DNA from: Gracilariopsis chorda
Taxonomy: Eukaryota; Rhodophyta; Florideophyceae; Gracilariales; Gracilariaceae
Length of the DNA: 64,000 nt
Direction: 5' to 3'
NCBI GenBank assembly: GCA_003194525.1
Contig: NBIV01000169.1
Coordinates: forward strand, 62,001 to 126,000
Shown here: one piece after another, positions 43,040 to 51,968 of the stretch
Layout: each line of letters begins with the position of its first letter
How positions within the stretch are numbered: the stretch's first letter is position 1
Program-made: the position numbers and the translations under genes
The notes under the pieces: model-generated
Database searches by the model: none
What the model was told of the DNA's origin: nothing
The model's input: the letters and a program-made list of their open reading frames with translations, nothing else

Positions 43040-45232
43040 CTAATCGATATCGTCTTCCGATGCAGGCATCGGCTTTGATTCATCCATCATTGAGCTGCGA
43101 ACTAACGCCTTAATGTCTAATCGTTTCAAGCCCTCTGCCGGTGCTAGGTAACTGTCATCGTCTGATTCCTCTTCATCGTCGTCACTGTCCCTGCTCCTTG
43201 GGCTTTCTTGGATGGCTATGTTTTCTTCATTTGGTTCAATGGGCATGCTTTCTTCTGTAGACTTCATTGGTCTTTCGCTTCCTTCGTCTGTCGAACGAAC
43301 GTTTTCTTCACTGTGAAGCTCATCTTCGTTTTGACGTATATCATCTGTGTGGGGGGCATCTGTTGGTACAGTTTGAGAAGGAACCGGATTGGATGAAACT
43401 TGATCATTCCTGGAACCACCTACAGCTTGGTCGCTATCCGGCAGCTCTACATCTGCACTGAGGTCCTCTTCCTCATCGGCCAGCATTGCATCTTGTGCAT
43501 CATCTGATATCGACTGGTCGTCACTCTGAGCATTAGGGACTTCGTCACCTTCCTGTTTGCGATCGTAACTTTGTTCTGGGCTTTGAAATTGTTCACTATC
43601 GAGAGAGCTTTGCTGTGCTCTCTTTTCAGCAGGAAGGTAAACCAAAAATGAAAAATCTGTCTTAAACGAGCCGGGGTTCATTCCTAGATTGTTCTCATAT
43701 GTGCAAATATAACTGTCAACCCTATCAGCAAGAACCAAAACGTGTGGATTGGGAAAAAGCCACAGTGCGTGATCATGAGCCCATAGGATAGGCCGAGCGG
43801 AAAGGGGCAACGGAGTCAGATACGATTGATCGCTCACAGTCTTAACTAGATGTGTATGCATTAACCCAGCCTCTGCTAAGTCAGGTTTCACTGCGCAATG
43901 CCGGATCATTTTCTGCATGAGGTCATCGCGTAGAATGACAATTTCCTGAGTTATAAAGCGAATACGACACGGATTAGTGGCAAAATGCACGCTTTCCGAT
44001 CCCACAACCTCAACAAATTGCTTGGTTATCATCTGAGGCATAGGTGGTCGAGGTAAAACGTTGCCTGGCCCAGGATCATTCGCACCGGGAATTATCACAA
44101 AAGTGGTTTCTTCGATCAGTTGCTCAAATTCATTCTTGATCATTGAACCGAGCTCTCCGAACTTGTCGCACAGAGTCGAAACATCGTTTGGCTTTTGCCC
44201 GAATGGATGAGATAAAAAACTTCCCATGAGAATTATTACAGAGGGAACAACGCCGTCTTCAAGAAATCCCTTCCAAATATGCCTCAGCCCAGCGAGTACA
44301 CGAGAATTGTCTAGGGCGACGTCTGAGAAAAAGAGGAAAGTAGTGTCCAGGCTTTGTTCTTCAACCTTCACAAGGTTAAGAGCTTCATTCATATCAAATT
44401 CACCTCCAAACAGATTGGCGTCACGCCCCAACGCGATGATGGAGTCCTCACGAGATTCATGTGGGGGTGTTCCCATTGCATGTACCTTGAAAAGAGGTTC
44501 TTCATCCCTGTGCTCGATTATTTGGCCTTGGGCAATAACAAAGCTGCCCTCAGTGTGCATTCCAGATGTAATACACGCCTCTGACAAGTCAACCTTGATA
44601 GTTCCATTAAGATCCTCCAGATACCAACTTCCTTCTTCTAGTTGAGTGAGAAGTCCTAGAACGAGTTGGTCCCCTTTACGCCCAGACAAGCTTTCGATTC
44701 CAGTCAAGTGATAGTAAGGGCTGCTGCTGGACAAAGAGAATGATCCAGCTACAGGGGGCTTGAATTTTGGGTTTCGAAGCGTCTTGCTAAGTATGAGCTC
44801 GTAACGGGCTCGGAACATCTCTCCTTTTGATTTCGCAGGGGCGTTGATGATAGCTTTTCGTGGTGTTTCTATTCTCTTCCCCGCAGCCCCAGATTGCATT
44901 GTTGCAACCGCATGAGGCCGCCATCGAGGTACACTTAGTGTGCTGATTATATCAACGCTAGAACGCTTAACTCCTTCTTTCCTGTCACTGTCGCGTTTTA
45001 TCCTTTCCCCGATAGACACTGCGAGCTGCTTTGTAAAGATACCGTTGTCAGATCCGTCTGGGCCGCTTAGAAGCTCCATGGTTCTCTCTAAGAAAGCTGT
45101 GAAGTCACCCTCATACTGATTGTCGAAGACGGCGTAGAGCTGCTCTAACGCTCCGACTTGAACCACGAAGCCTCTCTGCTTGAAGGTACGGAGCGCTCTC
45201 TTTCGTTCCACATTGCTTATTCGCGCAACCAT
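43040..45232 (-). CDS. POLE2: DNA polymerase epsilon subunit B (DPB2/POLE2) with long acidic tail
   Basis: Single exon of 730 aa. POLE2 is the structural B subunit that links the leading-strand polymerase to the CMG helicase. An N-terminal helical domain (VERKRALRTFKQRGF, YEGDFTAFLERTMELL) precedes the OB fold (GDQLVLGLLTQLEEGSWYLEDLNGTIKVDL) and the inactivated calcineurin-like phosphoesterase domain (VPSVIILMGSFLSHPFG, FVIIPGANDPGPGNVLPRPP, MHTHLVKTVSDQSYLTPLP, NPHVLVLADRVDSY). The core ends near residue 535. About 190 further residues rich in Asp, Glu and Ser follow, unlike the usual proteins of about 520-530 aa. Two E2F-like sites sit upstream. Confidence 0.93.
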   Translation of the reverse strand: MVARISNVERKRALRTFKQRGFVVQVGALEQLYAVFDNQYEGDFTAFLERTMELLSGPDGSDNGIFTKQLAVSIGERIKRDSDRKEGVKRSSVDIISTLSVPRWRPHAVATMQSGAAGKRIETPRKAIINAPAKSKGEMFRARYELILSKTLRNPKFKPPVAGSFSLSSSSPYYHLTGIESLSGRKGDQLVLGLLTQLEEGSWYLEDLNGTIKVDLSEACITSGMHTEGSFVIAQGQIIEHRDEEPLFKVHAMGTPPHESREDSIIALGRDANLFGGEFDMNEALNLVKVEEQSLDTTFLFFSDVALDNSRVLAGLRHIWKGFLEDGVVPSVIILMGSFLSHPFGQKPNDVSTLCDKFGELGSMIKNEFEQLIEETTFVIIPGANDPGPGNVLPRPPMPQMITKQFVEVVGSESVHFATNPCRIRFITQEIVILRDDLMQKMIRHCAVKPDLAEAGLMHTHLVKTVSDQSYLTPLPLSARPILWAHDHALWLFPNPHVLVLADRVDSYICTYENNLGMNPGSFKTDFSFLVYLPAEKRAQQSSLDSEQFQSPEQSYDRKQEGDEVPNAQSDDQSISDDAQDAMLADEEEDLSADVELPDSDQAVGGSRNDQVSSNPVPSQTVPTDAPHTDDIRQNEDELHSEENVRSTDEGSERPMKSTEESMPIEPNEENIAIQESPRSRDSDDDEEESDDDSYLAPAEGLKRLDIKALVRSSMMDESKPMPASEDDID

Positions 45233-45412
45233 GTCTAAGAACAGCGTCGCGAAACACCCTCAAAGGTTTGAATTAATTGGAATGGCCGTGTGGCGGAACG
45301 AGAGTAACAACACTGAGGTATTCAACCAAAACTGGATATATGAACCAGATTATCCTAGACATTCCATTGCCTGGGGTTCAAGATGCTCATCTGCGAGCAA
45401 GATTCACCAAAA

Positions 45413-45464
45413 TTGGCGGGAAGCTTTCGTACAGTACTATGGGGCTAATTTTTTGGCGGGAAAA
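45413..45464. promoter_or_regulatory. Pair of E2F-like sites upstream of POLE2
   Basis: TTGGCGGGAA at 45413-45422 and TTTTGGCGGGAAAA at 45451-45464 match the E2F/DP consensus TTTSGCGGGAAA. They lie 181 and 219 bp upstream of the POLE2 start. E2F control of replication genes is established in plants and animals, so S-phase regulation is a reasonable inference here. Confidence 0.65.
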
Positions 45465-45987
45465 GGCAAACCTTAATCCTTGACATCTGTCGTGCCCCTT
45501 CCCGCGCACCCGTCCCATGAGCATTACCGATCAAGGCTCGGCAATCGGCATGAAAGATGTTGCTTCGCATATCGGCCTGTGCGCTTGTAGATGGATACCA
45601 CAGATATGGACGGCTTCAACAGCAAGTTTTTAACAAACAGCTCGGATGCAGTACACGCTTCAAAGAAAGAAATGATTAACGTACAAGAAGTAGCGTCTAT
45701 AGGGTAGCAGTACACAGAATTATCTTTTTGTGCTCTGTCGCGATTACTGTTCCGGCTATTAAGGTGTCACCGGCGTCTTCAAACGTACCATATGCAAGGT
45801 CTGTCACATACACAAGCATCTGTTTGATGCATTGAATGGTAGGGCTCAATGACTGAACACCGATGTGCGCACGTAAACATAGGGTAGAGTTTTTGTCTAT
45901 TGAAGTGAAGTGGGTTCTTTTCTCATTCCCATTCGCTCCGCATCCCCATCAAAGTGCATATACAAAGCACCATGGTCACTTCTGTGT

Positions 45988-46030
45988 ACATGTAGTATTT
46001 TTATGGGCGGTGCTCCTGATTTCGAATTCA
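45988..46030 (-). mobile_element. LINE 3'-end remnant
   Basis: GCTCCTGATTTCGAA at 46012-46026 is the exact complement of TTCGAAATCAGGAGC at 36762-36776 in the LINE terminus. TAGTAT (about 45993) stands where CCATACTA ends that element. The GAA tail is not preserved. The 15-base identity in the same relative context supports common origin. Confidence 0.45.
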
Positions 46031-46717
46031 CGGTAGGGCTTCTTGGAAGAAAACGCTGTCTCTACCAAAGTAGGCCAGCACCACCTCCGGACCACGATCA
46101 CTTTTAATCCTTCATTGAAAAACTTCTCAAAAGTATAGAAGCATAACGAAAGGAACCGGTCTTTAAGTGTGAAGATGATTCAAAAGTGCAATGGTCTCCC
46201 TTCATATACGTTTATTGCCCCCATTGATTAAAGCAACAACAAAAATCGAGACACATAGTCTTGAAGGAAATACGCATGTTGTGCTTTATAAGTACAACGA
46301 AATACAGAAATGTCTTCGTCGATGAAGGGCATTCTCTGTTCCACGCAAAAGTCAACAAAGAAAGCAGACGTCGGTAGAGTTATTCGATGGACGAAATGAG
46401 TTAACTCACATGCTAGCACTATCGGGGAGCATTTGTAGGACGTAAGTTCAAAACAATAGAAGCCCGGTTTCCGTTTGCCATCATGTACAAATTAAGAGAC
46501 GAACGATTGAACTGCGCTCTGCATACAGAAAAGGGCGGCTATCTCGGAAAAAAATTGTAGTTCATTCAACCGAAAAGCGGCTCGCCTGAGTATGGGACCT
46601 TCCCGTTCTCATGTACCTGGCACGTCACATCTGCGAATTCTCCATATATGGGTTAGCTTCGCTTCAAAAGTTCAGATGACCTTAACGCCACGAGATGAGC
46701 TACTCTGTGCCAAAAAG

Positions 46718-48197
46718 TTAACTGATATCCATTCCATGATCTTTGTCATCGTCATAGAACTCTCCGTCGGCTTGCCGTCTATCGACCCGTGGTCGCATAT
46801 CTGGGTTCTGCTCGTCCTCATCCTCCGATACAAAATAAGTCGGAGGCACTTCCTGCATTTGCACCGATGGCGCTGCATTCAAGCAACGCAAGTTTTCCAT
46901 TACCTTGATCTTCAACTGATCAATATATCCACGACTATTTTGATCCACCATTTCAGGATTCTTCTTGAAGTGGAGCCTGTGATCCGGCTCAAAGTATTGC
47001 CAGTAGTCATTAAATGGAATTCTATCATCAACAGCCGTATCTAGGAGCAAAGCTGTTTCATAAGCCCAACAACGCGCCACACTTCTGATGTTGTATCCTC
47101 CACCGCCCAAGACCAAAGTAGGTATATTGAACCTCTTCACGAACTGCACACATCTCCCATGGCCTTTGATGGTCAGGTTGAAGCATCCTAACCTATCATG
47201 GGCCAAGGAGTCAGCGCCACACTGAAGCACAACAGCAGACGGTTGAAACATTTCCATTACCTTGTGTATGACAGGTTCGAAAACTCGCTCATAATTGTCG
47301 TCATCAATACCGTCCTTCAGGGGAAAGTTGACTGCGTAGTATTCGCCTGCCCCAGAGCCTTTGTCCCACACATCACCTGTGCCCGGAAAGAACATGTCGC
47401 CAAACTTATGAAACGAAACCGTCATAACTCGATCTGTAACATAGAAAGCTTCTTCGACACCATCTCCGTGATGAACATCAATATCAATGTAAAGTACACG
47501 CGCATAGTACTTGAGGAGTTCTAGAATGGCTAACACGATATCATTCGTGTAGCAAAAGCCTGAAGCTTCTGATTTCTTAGCATGATGCAATCCTCCGGCC
47601 CAATTTATCGCAATATCTGCTGTGCCAGACATCAGTTTTCTTGCTCCATCTATGCTTCCACCAGTGTATAACTGACAATACTCAAAGAGACCATCGAACA
47701 GAGGACAGTCTCCTCCAGATCGTCCGACATTGAACTTTGTAAGTTGCCTTGTGAATTCTTGGCAATTATCTGGCGTCACTCGCTGCAGAAAGTCAATGTA
47801 GTCGGCTGCATGAAATTGTCTAAACTCGTCAGGAGTTGCAAGCCTCGGACGATATACATCCTGTGGTGCACAATCGATTAGTTCTGTCAGAAAGCTGTCG
47901 GGAATTCTTGGTACTAAGTCTAGTTGGCAAAAGATTCGTCTTACCATCTTTCGGTAGAGGCCTGTCCGTACTCACATGATTTGTTTCACATAACACAGGA
48001 TCCGTTGGTCTTGTTGTCAGATTCAGATAACTGATGTGTTAAGCATGCTCCCCAATGGTTTCAAAGTACAACCTACCGTAGGCCAGAGTTAAGTTGTGAG
48101 TCATACTCAGTCGATGTGGTTTCATGGGATGATGTTGGCCGTAGTAAAAACCGCCAATATCGTTATCCATAAAATAGGAAATGCGCTTCTTTGCCAT
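46718..48197 (-). CDS. HDAC: Class I histone deacetylase (RPD3/HDAC3-like), three exons with a 17-nt microexon
   Basis: Exons 48197-48077, 47961-47945 (17 nt) and 47860-46718; introns 115 and 84 nt; 426 aa. It is a zinc-dependent lysine deacetylase expected in nuclear co-repressor complexes. Exon 1 supplies [22 protein letters not shown] and MTHNLTLAY, the microexon supplies G-LYRKM, and exon 3 resumes at [17 protein letters not shown]. Together they rebuild the family N-terminus. Catalytic parts are present: [20 protein letters not shown], metal ligands in [10 protein letters not shown], the Asp in [13 protein letters not shown], and the transition-state Tyr in [17 protein letters not shown] and [11 protein letters not shown] favour HDAC3-like. 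The first motif has QHH where most homologues have QGH. The C-terminus is acidic and Asp-rich. Confidence 0.92.
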
Positions 48198-48832
48198 TTT
48201 TGTTCAGGATACCTAGCTTTACTCAATGTCGTTTGGATATTGGGAGGACTTTCCGCTGCGTTTTGCGTGAAATATTGCACGTAAATACTTCACCAAAAAC
48301 GAGAAGCCCGAAGAAGATCAAAGCCACGATGAGGTTTTTCTGCGACGCACAGGGTATCCGTTGGCGAATACAAGTCCTGGGCTTTCTGAAAAATAAATAC
48401 GCTTTGTAAAATTGATGCGGATCAAAACGTTCCTCGATGTCGATACAGAGGTACAGGTCCAAATGTTGTCCTACGGCAAAATTATCGCAGCAAAACGCTA
48501 GCGGGCCTTGGTACTTTCCGTGCCGCTGTACCTTGCACCAACGGTACGGTACCAAGAGGGGCACCACCTTCTAGATCCCGCGCTTTGGTTGAAGGGTTAC
48601 CTGAAGAATCTTCGATTGCTTTCGACCGCAGTTGTCGTTGTAATCTGGCCTCGCAAAGGTGAACACCGGGCCTTGGGTGACGTTCCTCTTCTGCTAATGA
48701 ATTAGTAAACGTCTTCTCTTTCGTTTTTCTTTTGAATCTCGCCATTACTTACTTCTGAAGCATCTGATTCTCACACAGCGAGTGCACGTCCGGTTTTTTG
48801 AGTTGATAGACGCTGAGCGCCATATCTTCAAA
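48198..48832. promoter_or_regulatory. Divergent promoter region between HDAC and the A34-like gene
   Basis: 635 bp separate the two ATGs. It contains an inverted repeat CTTGGTAC (48507-48514) / GTACCAAG (48549-48556). ACCAACGGTA (48537-48546, reverse complement of the dispersed TACCGTTGGT motif) lies inside its loop, and AAGGGTTACC lies just outside (48592-48601). No certain TATA box. Confidence 0.45.
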
Positions 48833-49507
48833 ATGTCTGACAGGGAAGGAAGCGGGGACGAATACTCCGACGTTGATTTTGGAGATAATCTACACGAAGA
48901 ACAACAAGAATATGAAGAACATGAAGAACCAGAACCAGAACAAGAAGACGATACTACAACTATGGAAGAAGATGAAGAGGTCCAGCCCGCCAAGCTTAAG
49001 ACTTTGTCGAATGCTGTGACAGAAGCAGAGCTTCAGAGCAATGACACAGAACTAATTTTGTTTCGAGTTCCTCGGCATGGTAGGCTCAAGAGTTCGTTAA
49101 AAGGTTCCAAACTCAATATACCTGTAACAGATAACGCAATAGATAAAAAAGCTGGAATCTATCAAGGTGGCTACGTATTTCGAGATCGTGGTACTAAGAC
49201 ATGTAAGCACATGCGTCCGGTTTTTGTTACAAAAGACTCGAGAGGAGATCCCCGTCTGCATGTGGGTACGTAGATTTTCTGTTCAAAGAATACCTCACTT
49301 CAGAAGAGAAACTGACTTTCATATTTCGTCGCATACCCAGGGAAACAATTCTCTAGATTCATCACAGTTACATTCGATATGCCGCTGTCAAGCACTTCGA
49401 CCAAGCCGCCGAAACCCAGAGTATACGCAAAAGCAAGACAAGATCTTAAACTCAAGTATCATCCAATCGGAAAGGTGACTCCAAAGGAACGCCTAAACAG
49501 GCTTTGA
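48833..49507 (+). CDS. Acidic/basic nuclear-type protein, possibly RNA polymerase I A34/POLR1G-like
   Basis: Two exons, 48833-49265 and 49368-49507 (intron 102 nt, GTACGT donor), give 190 aa. The first 55 residues are Glu/Asp-rich. Then DTELILFRVPRHGRLKSSLKG resembles the pattern of Pol I A34-type subunits (a lead strand followed by an L-K-G segment). A beta-rich part GGYVFRDRGTKTCKHMRPVFV follows, and the second exon ends ARQDLKLKYHPIGKVTPKERL, again reminiscent of that family. The resemblance is weak, and the splice acceptor was chosen because it restores this basic tail. The gene is probably real; the family call is tentative. Confidence 0.55.
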
Positions 49508-50958
49508 CACATGCCCAAGCTTTTGCGCTTTTCGGTGTTCAACGAAGGCTATAACTCGTCTTGAAGACTCGTGAGACAAATGTATGAACAAAGTTATACC
49601 CGACCCTTTAGCGAGTGAGTTTGGCACTCCGGTGCTAGCATGATCAGGGTCTGTTAGAGAGTTTCAGCTATGCGAATGTATTCGTACTTTAGCGTCTGCA
49701 AACGACTCCGTTTTATCTAACGCATTTACCAACAGGTGCATCATAGCCCGTATTTGGTGTTATGATCCCTTCGGTACCACGGCATCCTGACCACTTCTTA
49801 GGCTCTGAAGTGTTTCAAATTTAGGTGAGGAATAGTATATTCTTAATTGTGTACGTCCGTCGTATTCCGTAATGAAGAACCTCTTGCAGTTCACATCATG
49901 TCAGCCACCGACTAGTTTCCGTGGTTGCGTTCCAGGCCTCATGCGGAAATACGAACCAAGGCCCATTTCGCTTCGTCCCGCTTTTTTGTGATGAGACGTC
50001 AAGCACCCTACTTGCAATGGTCAGACTTCGCGTAACTGACTTCTTGCAAGTGTCGCCGACATCGAAAGACGTAGACCGCATGAATCGTCCACTATTAGCA
50101 TCTTCGGCTATTGTTGAAGTTGCATAAGCTAACCATCTATAGGAGTCGCTATTGAAACTCCAAGCAATGATGGCTTGCTCTGGTAGCATCCACTCAGTGG
50201 ATTCTACTGCACTGTTCGCGGCCAAACGTAACTCCATCTGCTCCAGTAAAAGGGCGTCGCCATTACCTTCTAAACACACACACACACCACTCTGTGGACA
50301 TGCATATCCAATTCTCTCGCTTTTCTCTTTCAAAACATGTCAAATTCGGCTTGCAGCGATATGTACAGATGCACGTACAGATGCACATGGAAGTGGATGG
50401 GGGAACGCCCGTAGGCTACGGGCCGTTACCCTTGCTTTGCATGGACGAAGCTTGTTAATCCGTTGTTTGGAACAGTCTGGGGGGAAAATCTTGTACCGAT
50501 TTGATGTGCGTGTTCTACACCATCCCTACCCTTGTACTGTACTGTATGATACAGTAGGATAGCATTCTGCAGTGCAGTGTGGAGTACAACTGCAGATTCT
50601 GCACTTGTAAAGGGTTAGCGATCGCTACTCCGTACTGTACGGCAGATCCGCACCGTTTGCCCGATGCTCTACTATCTTTTCCATCCATTCGCAACCTTCT
50701 GCAGACATTACCTACAGTGCTAGCTACTGTGATTTTGTAACACATCCTAGTCGACGATCTAGCTAGCCGCCGAAGGGAATAGGGATACACTTCGCACCAC
50801 TAATGCCTTCTCCATCATCAGACACTGACGGTACCGATTTATTGATACATACGGTGTTTCATCACTCTTGTCTTGTCGCCCTACGCTACCTCAGGTAAAG
50901 CGAAGACACGATTCTTAAAGCGCAACTGACTCAGATTCCTGCTGTATAACTTCGTCCG
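49508..50958. other. Intergenic region with one doubtful small gene
   Basis: Apart from the small minus-strand frame at 49896-50237 nothing is recognised. A (CA)n microsatellite lies at about 50276-50288. A cluster of short inverted repeats rich in TGTACTGTA and CTGCAG lies at 50525-50612. The RRP43 promoter is at the end. Confidence 0.45.
49896..50237 (-). CDS. Possible small hypothetical protein
   Basis: An ATG-started frame of 113 codons (MELRLAANSAVEST to the stop after ETSRWLT), open for 32 more codons upstream across a CA microsatellite. Composition looks protein-like, with WMLPEQAIIAWSFNSDSYRWLAY-type hydrophobic and aromatic content. It lies between a plus-strand gene end and a plus-strand promoter, where a minus-strand gene would fit. 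No homology is recognised, and chance cannot be excluded. Confidence 0.25.
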   Translation of the reverse strand: MELRLAANSAVESTEWMLPEQAIIAWSFNSDSYRWLAYATSTIAEDANSGRFMRSTSFDVGDTCKKSVTRSLTIASRVLDVSSQKSGTKRNGPWFVFPHEAWNATTETSRWLT

Positions 50959-51846
50959 ATGATCAGTGAGGACGTTTATCGAAAGGTACATCCAAAAGAG
51001 TACTTGAAGCGGTTCATTGACAAAGATGTCAGGCCAGATGGCAGAGCCGTCTCCACTGCCAGATATCTAAGACTCACAATCGGATCCATTAACACAGCCG
51101 TAGGATCTGCTCTTGTGAGGTTGGGGAATACAACAGTTCTTGCTGGAGTTAATGCAACTTTGATAAGGCCAAATAACGCCAATCCTGACAAAGGCATTGT
51201 GGAGGTCTCTGTAGAACTCCTTCCTACTGCGTCAGGAGAATCTAGAAACGTGCGAGGGGAAGAAGCAGTCGTTCTTGCTGAGTTTCTCCGCACCCTGATA
51301 ATACCGCATATTGACGTGTCGACGCTCTGTGTGGAGGCCGACAAGTTAGTGTGGTGTTTGAGCTTGACTGTGTATTGCATTGATCACGATGGTAATCTTG
51401 AAGATTCTGTCGTGTTGGCGGCCGTTGCTGCGTTGCGCAATGTCCGTTTACCTACAGTGCGAATGGTTGATGGAGATGAAGGAGGGGATATTGAAAACGG
51501 TATTGAAAATACGAGAATGATCGATGCCGACAATGAAGCGGAAGAGGGAAATGAATCCATCATGGCCGTTGTGTCTTCGAAGCGGACAGAGTCCCTTGAG
51601 CTTGATAACTTTCCCCTCACTGTCTCGTTCCAGTTGTTCTGCGAAAAGGCGCTTATTGACCCTTCTGCAGAAGAAGAAGTGGTTTGTGTATCACGAGTGA
51701 CATTCATCATGAAACCGACTGGGGATATGAGAGGAATTCTCAAAGAGGGGGGACATATTCTCTCTCCAAAGCTGTACAACTCATGTTTGGCGCAATCGAA
51801 GGAGAGGGTGAAAGAGTATATGAAGAAGCTCCAGGCTGGTAGCTAA
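50959..51846 (+). CDS. RRP43: Exosome core subunit RRP43/EXOSC8 (RNase PH fold)
   Basis: Single exon of 295 aa. It is a non-catalytic RNase PH-like ring subunit of the RNA exosome, which trims and degrades rRNA precursors and mRNA. Motifs: PKEYLKRFIDKDVRPDGRAV, INTAVGSALVRLGNTTVLAGV, VEVSVELLP, ADKLVWCLSLTVYCIDHDGNLEDSVVLAAVAALRNVRLP. Residues 170-205 form an acidic insertion not typical of animal homologues. Phosphate-binding residues of active RNase PH are absent, as in other RRP43 proteins. It is convergent with the GT25 gene, 122 nt between stops. Confidence 0.9.
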   Translation: MISEDVYRKVHPKEYLKRFIDKDVRPDGRAVSTARYLRLTIGSINTAVGSALVRLGNTTVLAGVNATLIRPNNANPDKGIVEVSVELLPTASGESRNVRGEEAVVLAEFLRTLIIPHIDVSTLCVEADKLVWCLSLTVYCIDHDGNLEDSVVLAAVAALRNVRLPTVRMVDGDEGGDIENGIENTRMIDADNEAEEGNESIMAVVSSKRTESLELDNFPLTVSFQLFCEKALIDPSAEEEVVCVSRVTFIMKPTGDMRGILKEGGHILSPKLYNSCLAQSKERVKEYMKKLQAGS

Positions 51847-51968
51847 AGAGCATCTGTGTGACAGTGCTTCGCGATGAGCAAGTATTGTCACCAGCTATGA
51901 GAAAATGAAGACCACGCTAGATTTCGTAACCCAAGAGCTTTACGAAGGGTTACTTGTTTCGAGCATGT

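Larger units (their letters stand above)
45233..46717. other. Spacer between POLE2 and HDAC with LINE-end remnant
   Basis: No gene recognised in about 1.5 kb. The first 250 bp form the POLE2 promoter with two E2F-like sites. A remnant similar to the 36.8-kb LINE terminus occurs at about 45988-46030 on the minus strand. Remaining open frames are short. Confidence 0.5.

Noticed and set aside
45180-45476. 98-codon plus-strand frame over the POLE2 5' end
   Set aside because: Antisense to POLE2 coding and promoter sequence, including the E2F-like sites; no motif.
47861-47947. In-frame upstream ATG of the HDAC long exon as the true start
   Set aside because: It reads intron sequence and loses the conserved N-terminus, which the upstream exon and microexon supply.
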